Positions 36,793 through 45,896 of a DNA stretch of 64,000 nt are shown piece by piece (position 1 is the first letter of the stretch; the number at the start of each line of letters is the position of its first letter). A model generated the notes under the pieces. That model worked only from the letters and a program-made list of their open reading frames with translations. It was not told the origin of the DNA and searched no databases. The DNA is taken from NCBI GenBank assembly GCA_030706605.1, contig JAUZOE010000013.1, positions 1 through 64,000 on the forward strand. The letters run 5' to 3'. Both the position numbers and the translations under genes were made by a program. The stretch comes from Bacteroidota bacterium (GTDB lineage Bacteria > Bacteroidota > Bacteroidia > Chitinophagales > Chitinophagaceae).

Positions 36793-38967
36793 ATGAATAA
36801 TCAAAGTATCATAGTGGCAATCATAGCCATATTGAGCTCCATGACTACAATGGCTCAACAAAATGACTCAGTAAAAACTTTAAAAGAAATAATTGTAACA
36901 GGGTACAAAACTGTAAATGGCGTCGGCCACCTGTTAGAATCAGAAGATGGCACTATTTACGCCGGTAAAAAAACTGAAGTTATTGTTGTTGACAGCCTGG
37001 ATGCCAATAAAGCCATCAATAACACCCGCCAAATTTTGGGAAGAATACCCGGATTAAATATTGTTGAAACAGAAAGCAGTGGCTTTACTGCAAATGGAAT
37101 TGCAACACGCGGACTAAACCCGACTCAAAGTATTGAGATGAACACCCGCCAAAACGGTTACAACATCAGCGCGGATGTATATGGATATAATGAAGCGTAT
37201 TACATTCCACCAATGGAAGCGGTGAAAAGAATTGAGCTGGTAAGGGGTGCGGCGTCACTGCAATTCGGTGCACAGTTTGGAGGATTGGTAAATTATATCC
37301 TGGAAGATGCTCCGAAAAACAAACCTTTTCAATTTATTACTTCGCAAACAGGTGGAAGTTTTGGAATGTTCAATTCATTTAATTCAATTGGAGGCAATTA
37401 TAAAAAATGGAGTTACTATGGATTTTTTCAATATAGAAATATGGATGGCTACAGGCCAAACAGTCAACAGTGGCAACTTTCAGGATTTGGTAAAGTGAAA
37501 TACACTCCTTCAGATAAAATGAATATAGACCTTGAATATTCCTTGCTTCGCAACAAAATTCAAATGCCCGGAGGATTATCTGACAGCCTTTTTATCGCAA
37601 ATCCAAAAGCCTCTATTCGCGCAAGAAACTGGCTTAAAAGTCCCTGGAATATTGTAAGTAATGCTATTAACATCAATCCAAATGAGAATACCACCATCAG
37701 TTTAAAAACAACATATCTTTTCAGCAATCGCTCATTGGTATGGAGAAATGAAGACGGCGGTCCCGCAGCGCCTGACACGATTGATCCTTCTACGAATCAA
37801 TTTGTACCCCGGGAAGTGGAAGACGAGGATATGCATAGTATAGCAACAGAGGCGAGGGTTTCAACTAATTATAATCTTGGAAAAAATCAATCCACGTTAG
37901 CAGCAGGCGTGAGGCTTTCCTATGCCTCGTTTAAAAGATTAGAAGGCGGTGAAGGAACCACAGGAAGCGACTTTGATTTATCAATTACAGGAGATTGGGA
38001 AACCAATATGGATTTTAGCACAACGAATATTGCTCCTTTTGTTGAGAATATTTTTCGCATAGGAAAAAGATTTACAGTAACGCCAGGTATTCGGTTCGAA
38101 TACCTGAAAAGCACTGCCCGCGGTTATTCTATTGATGACGATTATAAGATCACTACAGACAAGACTAAAAACCGTGATTTTCTTTTAACCGGTATTGGTA
38201 TAGAATATAAAACAAAAACCAACACAGCATTTTACGGGAACATAAGCCAGGCTTATCGACCGATTGATTACAACCAGCAGCAACCGTTTGGTGTGGCTGC
38301 TAAAATTGATCCGAATTTAAAAGATGCTTTTGGCTTTAATTCTGATCTTGGTTTTAGAACGATTGTCAGCAATTATTTGAATATAGATGCCAGCTTGTTT
38401 TACCTCGCTTATAACAACCGGATTGGAGATGTGGTTAAGATGGATTCCACCACAGGTAAATCGTATGCCTATCGCACCAATATTGCAAACAGTGTTCATA
38501 AAGGGTTGGAAGCGTATATTGAATTTAATATCCTGAAATATTTAAACAAGCATTCAAAACAAGGATTAAGTATTTTTAATTCATTTTCCTTTATTGATGC
38601 AAAATATACCAGTGGTGAATTTAAAGGAAATCGTGTTGAGGCTGCTCCAAAGGTAATAGAAAGAGCGGGCCTTGTCTATTCCAATCGAAATTTTTCATCC
38701 ACTTTTCAATTCAATTATACCGGCGATTCTTTTGGCGATGCAACAAATGTGAAAATAAGTGATAACCCTGTTGCCGGCTATATTCCCGCTTATACTGTGC
38801 TTGACCTGAGCGCTACCTATAAGATCAATAATTATTCAATAAAATGCGGCGTAAATAATCTTACTGATAAATCCTATTTCACAAGAAGAACGGATGAATA
38901 CCCCGGCCCCGGAATAATTCCTGCGGTGGGTAGAAGTTTTTATGCCGGATTCACTGCTAAATTTTAA
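36793..38967 (+). CDS. FecA-like TonB-dependent siderophore/iron receptor
   Basis: A 724-residue protein. Signal peptide ends at about TTMAQ; no CarboxypepD or secretin extension. The plug (about 60-185) shows NTRQILGRIPGLNIVETESSGFTANGIATRGLNPTQS and RIELVRGAASLQFGAQFGGLVNYILED, closest to Fe(3+)-dicitrate-type receptors. A 22-strand-type barrel follows, ending GFTAKF. Takes up a ferric chelate with TonB energy. It is flanked by an AraC regulator and a MauG-type peroxidase. The precise chelate is not predictable. Confidence 0.9.
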   Translation: MNNQSIIVAIIAILSSMTTMAQQNDSVKTLKEIIVTGYKTVNGVGHLLESEDGTIYAGKKTEVIVVDSLDANKAINNTRQILGRIPGLNIVETESSGFTANGIATRGLNPTQSIEMNTRQNGYNISADVYGYNEAYYIPPMEAVKRIELVRGAASLQFGAQFGGLVNYILEDAPKNKPFQFITSQTGGSFGMFNSFNSIGGNYKKWSYYGFFQYRNMDGYRPNSQQWQLSGFGKVKYTPSDKMNIDLEYSLLRNKIQMPGGLSDSLFIANPKASIRARNWLKSPWNIVSNAININPNENTTISLKTTYLFSNRSLVWRNEDGGPAAPDTIDPSTNQFVPREVEDEDMHSIATEARVSTNYNLGKNQSTLAAGVRLSYASFKRLEGGEGTTGSDFDLSITGDWETNMDFSTTNIAPFVENIFRIGKRFTVTPGIRFEYLKSTARGYSIDDDYKITTDKTKNRDFLLTGIGIEYKTKTNTAFYGNISQAYRPIDYNQQQPFGVAAKIDPNLKDAFGFNSDLGFRTIVSNYLNIDASLFYLAYNNRIGDVVKMDSTTGKSYAYRTNIANSVHKGLEAYIEFNILKYLNKHSKQGLSIFNSFSFIDAKYTSGEFKGNRVEAAPKVIERAGLVYSNRNFSSTFQFNYTGDSFGDATNVKISDNPVAGYIPAYTVLDLSATYKINNYSIKCGVNNLTDKSYFTRRTDEYPGPGIIPAVGRSFYAGFTAKF

Positions 38968-38970
38968 TCA

Positions 38971-40086
38971 ATGAAAAAAAATAAACTTATAATCACAGTA
39001 ACATTTTTGTTTATCAGTGTAATGGCTACCGCTTTGATCCTGTCTTCCTGTAATAAAGAAACAGAATTCATCTCAGTTGATTATGTTGATAAGATTAGAT
39101 TGGGCAAACTGATCTTCAATGATAAAAATCTGTCAAATCCCATTGGGCAAAGTTGTTCAAGCTGTCACAGCTCTTCTACAGGGTTTAGTGATCTAAATCA
39201 TAGTATTGTTTCAGAAGGAGCTGTAGCGGGGCGGTTTGTAAACAGGAATGCCCCAAATATTGCTTATACAATATTTGCGCCTCCGCTTCATTTTGATAAT
39301 GTGGATTCAACATATGTAGGTGGATTTTTTCTGGATGGTAGGGTAAACACCTTGCAGGAGCAGGCTATGAAACCATTTTTAAATCCACTTGAGATGAATA
39401 ACAGTAGTGTGCAAATGCTGGTGTCTAAAATCAGGAGTGCTGAATATTATATCCTTTACAAAAAAGTGTACGGTGACAATAGCGAAATGAATACTGTTTT
39501 CCAAAATATTACGGATGCTATTGCCGCCTTTGAAAAATCTCCTGATCTGAGCCCGTTCACTTCGAAATTTGATTTTTATCTTAAAGGGAAAGCATCGTTT
39601 ACGGCACAGGAACTTCGCGGGTACCAATTGTTCAATGGTAAGGCGAAATGCGCCAATTGTCATATCTCTGAGCCGGACGAGGAGTCAGGAAAAATTCTTT
39701 TTACTGATTTTACTTATGATAATATCGGCGTTCCCAAAAATCCGGCGAATCCTTTTTATTCGATTTCTCTGGAGTTTAATCCGAAAGGGAAAGAGGCTGT
39801 TGATTATGGATTGGGTGGGTTTCTAAATGATTCATCAAATTATGGAAAATTTAAAGTACCTACCTTAAGAAATGCCGCTATTTCTGCTCCCTATTTTCAT
39901 AACGGGTATTTTAATACGCTGGAAGAAGTGGTCCATTTTTATAATAAAAGAGACGAAGAAAATTTTGGTACGCCGGAAGTGCCTGCAACAGTAAATCATG
40001 AAGAGTTGGGAAATCTTCAACTTACTCAACAGGAAGAAGCAGATATTGTTGCGTTTATGAAAACATTAACCGATGGGTATGAATAG
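38971..40086 (+). CDS. MauG/cytochrome c peroxidase-family di-heme lipoprotein
   Basis: A 371-residue protein with lipobox C27 (LILSSC). Two heme sites: C62-SS-C65-H66 and C227-AN-C230-H231, in the expected order with GKLIFNDKNLSNPIGQSCSSCH and RGYQLFNGKAKCANCH. The tail KVPTLRNAAISAPYFHNGYFNTLEEVVHFYN is conserved in the family. Starts 3 bp after the receptor stop, so it is in the same operon. It may oxidise or release iron from the imported chelate or scavenge peroxide; that link is inferred from context. Confidence 0.9.
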   Translation: MKKNKLIITVTFLFISVMATALILSSCNKETEFISVDYVDKIRLGKLIFNDKNLSNPIGQSCSSCHSSSTGFSDLNHSIVSEGAVAGRFVNRNAPNIAYTIFAPPLHFDNVDSTYVGGFFLDGRVNTLQEQAMKPFLNPLEMNNSSVQMLVSKIRSAEYYILYKKVYGDNSEMNTVFQNITDAIAAFEKSPDLSPFTSKFDFYLKGKASFTAQELRGYQLFNGKAKCANCHISEPDEESGKILFTDFTYDNIGVPKNPANPFYSISLEFNPKGKEAVDYGLGGFLNDSSNYGKFKVPTLRNAAISAPYFHNGYFNTLEEVVHFYNKRDEENFGTPEVPATVNHEELGNLQLTQQEEADIVAFMKTLTDGYE

Positions 40087-40141
40087 CTAAATTGTAGTTT
40101 TGAAAAACCGATGAAATTAAAAATATTAAAAATAATGAGAG

Positions 40142-40666
40142 CTAATCTTTCCTGTATTTTTTATATAATTTAATGGCAATCATCAATACAATTACAAGAC
40201 CAATAAGTGCAGCCAGGCCCCATAAAGCATCCAGTAATTCTTTTACTACAGCGATCATTACAATTGCGAATAAAAAAAGTGTGGCAAGTTCATTCCATAT
40301 TCTCAACTTTTGTGAAGACCACTTAAAATTTCCATTTTTTTGTTGTGCAAATATTTTCTGTAGGCTCAAATGATAAACAAAAAGCCCCAACACAAAAATA
40401 AGTTTTACCAAAAGCCATGTAGGCAGGCCCCCATAAAGAATACCAATCCAGGATCCAAAAATCAGGGTAAGTATGGCTGAGGGCCAGGTAATAATATACC
40501 AAAGGCGGCTTTGCATAACCCCCAGTTGTTTTAAAAGAATTGTTTTTTCCGGTTCAGGTTTTTCATTGGCTTCAGCACTGTAAATAAATAATCTTACTAT
40601 ATAAAACAGGCCACTAAACCAGGTAATTACAAAAATGATATGCAATGCTTTTATATAGAGATACAT
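40142..40666 (-). CDS. hemJ: Protoporphyrinogen IX oxidase HemJ
   Basis: A 174-residue membrane protein with about four TM helices. YIKALHIIFVITWFSGLFYIVRLFIY opens it (conserved H9) and LLVKLIFVLGLFVYHLSLQKIFAQ holds the conserved Lys and His. This is the HemJ pattern rather than CopD. It catalyses the penultimate step of heme synthesis. It lies 87 bp downstream of hemH on the same strand. The C-terminus has one extra helix with a Lys/Tyr-rich tail. Confidence 0.85.
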   Translation of the reverse strand: MYLYIKALHIIFVITWFSGLFYIVRLFIYSAEANEKPEPEKTILLKQLGVMQSRLWYIITWPSAILTLIFGSWIGILYGGLPTWLLVKLIFVLGLFVYHLSLQKIFAQQKNGNFKWSSQKLRIWNELATLFLFAIVMIAVVKELLDALWGLAALIGLVIVLMIAIKLYKKYRKD

Positions 40667-40753
40667 AATATTAAAGTATAATTATTATTGAAAAAATATT
40701 TCAGGCTAACTAGGCCTTCAATCATCTGGTTGCATTTACAAGTTTACATTTTT

Positions 40754-41773
40754 TTAATTACTAACATAGCCTGCTACAGCTTTTATCCAAAGAGGATGAT
40801 CATTCAGGCAGGGAATCATTTGGAATGATTCTCCCCCTGCTTCTAAAAAGGTTTCTTTTCCTCTTATAGCTATTTCTTCTAAAGTCTCCAGGCAGTCACT
40901 CACAAATGCAGGGCATACAATGAGTAAATTCTTAATTCCTTCTCCAGGCAATTCTTTAAGCCTGATATCTGTAAAAGGAGTAAGCCATCCTTTTCCCAGC
41001 CGTGATTGAAAAGAAATGCTGTATTTCTCTGAAGGAATTTGTAACTCTTTTGTCACCAGTTTAGTTGTTGTAATCACCTGGTGCCTGTAGCAAGTTGAAT
41101 GAGCAGGGGAATCCACTTCGCAGCAATTTTCAATTTTTAAACAATGACAACCGGTGGTATCACTTTTGCGAATGTGCCTTTCAGGAATGCCATGATAACT
41201 AAATAAAATATGATCGTAAGGCGAGTCAACGTAAGGTTTGATACTTTCTGAAAGCGATTTCAAATAATCAACATCTTTGTAAAAAGGATCTATGAAATGA
41301 AGCTTGAAAGGGTATTTATTTTTTTGATGAATTTTTTTTGCATATTCAACACCTGTTTCATAACTGGACATTGCATAGTGTGGATAGAGAGGCAATATAA
41401 TAATCTCCTCTAACAGGGGATTTATTTTTAATAAAGCATCAAAAGCGGATTTGGGAGTCGGACTTCCGTATCGCATAGCAATCTCCACAGGTTCTTCTAC
41501 TTTTGCCTGCAAAGCTTTTTGCAGATGTAAAGTATTTACTATCAGGGGAGAGCCTTCTTCAGTCCAGATCGTTTGATAAGCTTCAGCAGATTTTGGCGCC
41601 CTGAAAGGAACTATAATTCCTTTTATCAATAGCGCTCTGAAAAGCCACGGGATATCAATAACCCTTTCATCCATTAAGAATTCATTAAGGTATTTTCTTA
41701 CATCCGTCACTTTAGTGGACTCAGGAGAACCAAGATTCATTAAAATAATCCCTTTTTTTGTTTTTATTGACAT
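40754..41773 (-). CDS. hemH: Ferrochelatase HemH
   Basis: A 339-residue protein. Motifs: LMNLGSPES at the start, EIAMRYGSPTP, LPLYPHYAMSSYET, FSYHGIPERHI (active-site H194) and a C-terminal FVSDCLETLEEI. A cluster C209, C211, C217, C218 and C228 follows the HGIPERH motif, unusual compared with enzymes lacking a cluster, and could bind a [2Fe-2S] centre as in some bacterial ferrochelatases. Inserts Fe2+ into protoporphyrin. Divergent from hemA. Confidence 0.95.
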   Translation of the reverse strand: MSIKTKKGIILMNLGSPESTKVTDVRKYLNEFLMDERVIDIPWLFRALLIKGIIVPFRAPKSAEAYQTIWTEEGSPLIVNTLHLQKALQAKVEEPVEIAMRYGSPTPKSAFDALLKINPLLEEIIILPLYPHYAMSSYETGVEYAKKIHQKNKYPFKLHFIDPFYKDVDYLKSLSESIKPYVDSPYDHILFSYHGIPERHIRKSDTTGCHCLKIENCCEVDSPAHSTCYRHQVITTTKLVTKELQIPSEKYSISFQSRLGKGWLTPFTDIRLKELPGEGIKNLLIVCPAFVSDCLETLEEIAIRGKETFLEAGGESFQMIPCLNDHPLWIKAVAGYVSN

Positions 41774-41792
41774 AATTCAAGTATAATATCCA

Positions 41793-41800
41793 CAAATGTA
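41793..41800 (-). promoter_or_regulatory. -7 box of hemH-hemJ
   Basis: On the minus strand TACATTTG matches TAnnTTTG, 19 bp before the hemH ATG. No good -33 is seen. It is divergent from the hemA box 141 bp away. Confidence 0.6.
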
Positions 41801-41940
41801 AGCCCTACTAAAAATATATTAGCGATTGTTGCATAGTATTTCTATTTTATATCAAAAACCTAATCTTAATCATCTTTCCTCCTAATTCCTATCACCTTTT
41901 TTAATGACTATGCAATGACTTTTTAGAGGGGAATATTGGA

Positions 41941-41948
41941 TATGTTTG
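41941..41948 (+). promoter_or_regulatory. -7 box of the hemACDEFBL operon
   Basis: TATGTTTG matches TAnnTTTG, 15 bp before the hemA ATG at 41964. Transcription would start near 41953, leaving a leader of roughly ten bases. No -33 TTTG at the normal distance. It also overlaps, and thereby excludes, an in-frame TTG at 41946 as the start codon. Confidence 0.6.
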
Positions 41949-41963
41949 CATCTGTTAAAACAT

Positions 41964-43190
41964 ATGATATTACCAATAGCTACATATAATAATTCTTTAG
42001 ATAACTTTTGCATAGTTGGTGTAAATTATCGTAAAAGTGATATGAATATCCGGGGCAAATTTTCGCTTTCGCAGGATCAATCATTGGATTTACTCAAACA
42101 AGCTGTTTCTAAGAAAATTCCGGGATGCCTTGTTCTCTCTACCTGCAACAGGACTGAAGTTTATGGGATTTGTAATGACCCGCATCAGCTTATTGACTTG
42201 CTTTGTAACCGTACCAATGGCCTCAAAGAGGAATTTTTGGATCATGGATATATACATCAGGGACTTTCAGCTATTGATCATCTATTCAAAGTAGCTTCAG
42301 GGCTGGATTCTCAAATAATCGGTGATTATGAAATTCTGGCTCAGATAAAACAATCTGCGAAAATTGCCAAGGAGAATGGTTGTATCAACAGTTTTATGGA
42401 GCGTGCGATCAACTATGCATTACAGGTTTCAAAAGAAATTAAAACTAAAACCAAAATAAGCACAGGAACCATATCTGTTTCATATGCTGCAATTGAAATA
42501 ATAAAAGAAAAAATAAAAAACAGGAAAAATAAAAAAGTACTGTTGGTGGGTACCGGAAAATTTGGCAATCATATTGCTAAAAATTTAAGGGACTATTTAC
42601 CTGAATCTACTATCTCATTTACGAACAGGACTGATGAAAAGGCATTTGAACTGGCAGAACAATATGGAGCAGAATTTATTTCCTACAAAAATTTGCCTGC
42701 TGCAGCCAATGATGCCGATATTATAATTGTAAGTTCTGCTGCCGGGTCTTATACGGTGCATCCTTCATTCTTCATTACAGATAAATCAAGACTCATACTT
42801 GATCTTTCTGTTCCTCAAAATGTGGATCCTGCGGTGAAAAATATTGCAGGTGTTACACTTTTGAATGTGGATGAAGTATCTGTTATACTTGATGAAACTA
42901 TATCAGCCAGACAGGCAGAAATACCTAAAGCATTACAAATCATTGATGACACTTTAAATAGCCTGGAGGACTGGCATCGCCAACAGTTTAATAATCCTTT
43001 GTTACGAATTGTGAAATCACAACTTCATCAGTTGAGTGAGATTTATTTTGAAGATAATAATCACCAGGAAATAATTCATAAAACGGTTTCTTCCCTTGCG
43101 ATACAACTAAAACACAAGAATGATAAGGGTTGCCAATGCATAAATGCTTTAAATAGCTATCTTCACCTGGATTATGAAACAACCTCTTAA
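41964..43190 (+). CDS. hemA: Glutamyl-tRNA reductase HemA
   Basis: A 408-residue protein from ATG 41964. An in-frame TTG at 41946 falls inside the -7 box and is rejected. The catalytic cysteine is C61 (LVLSTCNRTEVYG), followed by FKVASGLDSQIIGDYEILAQIKQS and an NADPH-binding LLVGTGKFGNH. It makes glutamate-1-semialdehyde from Glu-tRNA, the entry to the C5 route. Its last 17 bases overlap hemC. Confidence 0.95.
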   Translation: MILPIATYNNSLDNFCIVGVNYRKSDMNIRGKFSLSQDQSLDLLKQAVSKKIPGCLVLSTCNRTEVYGICNDPHQLIDLLCNRTNGLKEEFLDHGYIHQGLSAIDHLFKVASGLDSQIIGDYEILAQIKQSAKIAKENGCINSFMERAINYALQVSKEIKTKTKISTGTISVSYAAIEIIKEKIKNRKNKKVLLVGTGKFGNHIAKNLRDYLPESTISFTNRTDEKAFELAEQYGAEFISYKNLPAAANDADIIIVSSAAGSYTVHPSFFITDKSRLILDLSVPQNVDPAVKNIAGVTLLNVDEVSVILDETISARQAEIPKALQIIDDTLNSLEDWHRQQFNNPLLRIVKSQLHQLSEIYFEDNNHQEIIHKTVSSLAIQLKHKNDKGCQCINALNSYLHLDYETTS

Positions 43191-44127
43191 GATAGGCACA
43201 AGAGAGAGTCAATTAGCAGTTTGGCAAGCCTCTCGTGTGCAAACACTCCTAAAGCAAAATCATATTGAATCAGAATTGATCTTCATCAAAAGTGAAGGTG
43301 ATGTGGATACGATAACGCCACTCTATGAATTAGGTGTGCAGGGGATTTTTACCAAAACACTGGACGCTGCGTTGTTAAATAAAAAAATAGATATTGCTGT
43401 GCATTCTATGAAAGATGTACCCACTCAATTGCCAGCAGGAATCAGGCAGGCGGCAGTATTAGAAAGAGGCACTTACAAAGATATTTTTGTGTTTAAAGGA
43501 GATAGGAAATTAATTGAAGAAGAATTGAACCCGGATTACTCATTGGCCGATAGCTCGTCATTAACAATAGCTACGAGTAGTACCCGCCGCAAGGCACAGT
43601 GGTTACATCGTTATCCCAATCATAAAATTGAGAATTTGCGCGGAAATGTAAATACCCGCTTACGGAAAATAAGTGAGAATAATTGGAATGGGGCCATTTT
43701 TGCGGCAGCCGGACTTGAACGCATCAATCTTCGACCTGAAAATTCAATTGATCTTGATTGGATGTTGCCAGCCCCGGCCCAGGGAGCTATAATGATCGTT
43801 TGCAGAAATGATGATAATTTTTCTTTTGGTGCCTGCCAATTGTTAAATGATGAACCGACGTCAATATGTGCAGGAATTGAACGTGATTTTTTGCGAGCTT
43901 TATTAGGTGGATGCTCTACACCAATAAGCGCTTTGGCTACTATTAAAGAAAATACAATTATTTTTAAAGGAAATATTTGTAGCCCTGGTGGAACTAAAAA
44001 GATTGAGATTGAAAAAACGGATGTAATTCAAAGCAATAATGAATTAGGAGTGATTGCCGCCAAAGAATTATTACAAAATGAAGATGCTCAACTAATAATT
44101 CAGCGTATACAAGATGCAAAAAAATAA
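43174..44127 (+). CDS. hemC: Porphobilinogen deaminase HemC
   Basis: A 317-residue protein. Starts MKQPLKIGTRESQLAVWQA. HSMKDVPTQLP and ATSSTRRKAQ are the conserved substrate loops, and C247 in LLGGCSTPIS carries the dipyrromethane cofactor. Builds hydroxymethylbilane. It overlaps hemA upstream by 17 bp and hemD downstream by 14 bp. Confidence 0.95.
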   Translation: MKQPLKIGTRESQLAVWQASRVQTLLKQNHIESELIFIKSEGDVDTITPLYELGVQGIFTKTLDAALLNKKIDIAVHSMKDVPTQLPAGIRQAAVLERGTYKDIFVFKGDRKLIEEELNPDYSLADSSSLTIATSSTRRKAQWLHRYPNHKIENLRGNVNTRLRKISENNWNGAIFAAAGLERINLRPENSIDLDWMLPAPAQGAIMIVCRNDDNFSFGACQLLNDEPTSICAGIERDFLRALLGGCSTPISALATIKENTIIFKGNICSPGGTKKIEIEKTDVIQSNNELGVIAAKELLQNEDAQLIIQRIQDAKK

Positions 44128-44827
44128 AGTATACATATTGAGTACCAGACCTGTGGGTGATGAGTTGATAGCAGAAGCCGCTAAAAATAATATTGTTATT
44201 GATGAAAGTTCTTTTATTAAGATTGAAGAAATAAAAGACACATCAATTGCTGAAAAAATAAAAGAATTATCCCATCAAAACATTTCAGTAGTATTTACCA
44301 GCGCGAATGCGGCTGAAGCGGTCGGCAAACTGGTTTCAATAAAAACTTCCTGGAAGATTTTTTGTATTAGTAATGCCACAAAAAAAATTGTAACGAAGAT
44401 ATTTGGAGAAAAAAATATTTCAGAAACTGCGGATAGTGCAGAGCAATTAGCTGGGAAAATAATTGAAAACCCTTTAATAAAAAATATTGTGTTCTTTTGC
44501 GGTGATCAGCGAAGAGACGAATTGCCCCTGAATCTGAAAAAGAATCATGTGAATGTTGAAGAAATAATAGTGTATAAAACTATTCAGACACCATATCTAC
44601 TTGCCAGGCAATATGAGGGTATTTTATTTTTTAGCCCAAGTGCTGTTCAAAGTTTTTTTTCAAAAAATTCTATTGAAGCTAAGACCCAACTTTTTGCTAT
44701 TGGCGCTACCACTGCGGGGGCTATAGCTTCTTTTACCTGTCAGCCTGTTATTGTTGCAGAAATTCCGGGAAAAGAAAATTTGGTGAACCTGGCAATAAAA
44801 CATTTTAGTTTAAGCAAAATTTATTAA
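44114..44827 (+). CDS. hemD: Uroporphyrinogen-III synthase HemD
   Basis: A 237-residue protein. HemD sequences are poorly conserved, but VYILSTRPVGDELI, VVFTSANAAEAV, and the late FFSPSAVQSFF and LFAIGATTAGAIAS are its usual landmarks, and the place between hemC and hemE is decisive. Overlaps hemC by 14 bp; hemE starts at the very next base after its stop. Confidence 0.88.
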   Translation: MQKNKVYILSTRPVGDELIAEAAKNNIVIDESSFIKIEEIKDTSIAEKIKELSHQNISVVFTSANAAEAVGKLVSIKTSWKIFCISNATKKIVTKIFGEKNISETADSAEQLAGKIIENPLIKNIVFFCGDQRRDELPLNLKKNHVNVEEIIVYKTIQTPYLLARQYEGILFFSPSAVQSFFSKNSIEAKTQLFAIGATTAGAIASFTCQPVIVAEIPGKENLVNLAIKHFSLSKIY

Positions 44828-45859
44828 ATGCAATCTTTAAAGAACAATTTATTATTAAGAGCATTAAGGCGTGAAAAAGTAGAACGTCCACCTGTGTGGA
44901 TGATGCGGCAGGCGGGAAGGTATTTGCCGGATTATATGAAACTTAGAGCGAAATATGATTTTTTTACCCGTGTGCAAACGCCAGAACTTGCGACTGAAAT
45001 CACCCTCCAACCTGTTGATCAGATTGGAGTAGATGCCGCTATTATTTTTTCTGACATATTGGTCATCCCCCAGGCAATGGGTTTAGAAGTTTTAATGGAA
45101 GAAGGCAAAGGACCATTATTGCCAAAAGTGATTAGGACTCAAAAAGATGTCGATGCACTGGAAACCGATAATGTAGAAGAGACATTAAATTATGTAACAA
45201 AGGCCCTTGCCCTCACAAAGCAGGAATTAAACGGAAGAGTTCCATTGATAGGATTTGCAGGAGCACCCTGGACAATTTTGTGTTACATGGTGGAAGGTAA
45301 AGGAAGCAAGACGTGGGAAAAAGCAAAGCAATTTTGTTTTACACAGCCTGAGTTGGCACATCAGTTATTGCAAAGAATAACAGACACAACTATCAATTAT
45401 TTAAAAGCACAATCAAAAGCAGGTGCAGATGTATTGCAGGTTTTTGACAGTTGGAGTGGCTGTTTAAGTCCCCGGGATTTTAAAATTGTTGCCCAGCCTT
45501 ACCTAATTCAAATAGCCGATGCATTAAAAGATATAGCTCCTGTAATTTTATTCCCAAAAGGAAGTTGGTATTCTTTAAAAGAATTGAGCGATAGCAGTGC
45601 TTCCGGGCTTGGATTGGACTGGTGCATTTCACCTCAAATAGCAAGAGAAATGACCGGCAATAAAATTACTTTGCAAGGAAATTTCGATCCGGCTAAATTA
45701 TTATTACCGGTTGAAGAAATTAAAAAAGAGGTAACGGAAATGATCAATGCATTTGGCGTACAGGGTTATATTGCCAACCTGGGACATGGTATTACACCCA
45801 ATATTCCGGTTGAAAATGCAAAAGCATTCGTAGAGGCTGTAAAAAACTATAGTAAATAA
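44828..45859 (+). CDS. hemE: Uroporphyrinogen decarboxylase HemE
   Basis: A 343-residue protein. [23 protein letters not shown] and [16 protein letters not shown] are the conserved N-terminal motifs; [18 protein letters not shown] and [22 protein letters not shown] complete it. Decarboxylates uroporphyrinogen III to coproporphyrinogen III. Fused in operon with hemD with no gap; 37 bp before hemF. Confidence 0.97.
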   Translation: MQSLKNNLLLRALRREKVERPPVWMMRQAGRYLPDYMKLRAKYDFFTRVQTPELATEITLQPVDQIGVDAAIIFSDILVIPQAMGLEVLMEEGKGPLLPKVIRTQKDVDALETDNVEETLNYVTKALALTKQELNGRVPLIGFAGAPWTILCYMVEGKGSKTWEKAKQFCFTQPELAHQLLQRITDTTINYLKAQSKAGADVLQVFDSWSGCLSPRDFKIVAQPYLIQIADALKDIAPVILFPKGSWYSLKELSDSSASGLGLDWCISPQIAREMTGNKITLQGNFDPAKLLLPVEEIKKEVTEMINAFGVQGYIANLGHGITPNIPVENAKAFVEAVKNYSK

Positions 45860-45896
45860 TATTTTTTTGCATACATGAAAAATTTTATTAAAAACT

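Noticed and set aside
41946..41963. TTG start of hemA
   Set aside because: It lies within the TATGTTTG promoter box.
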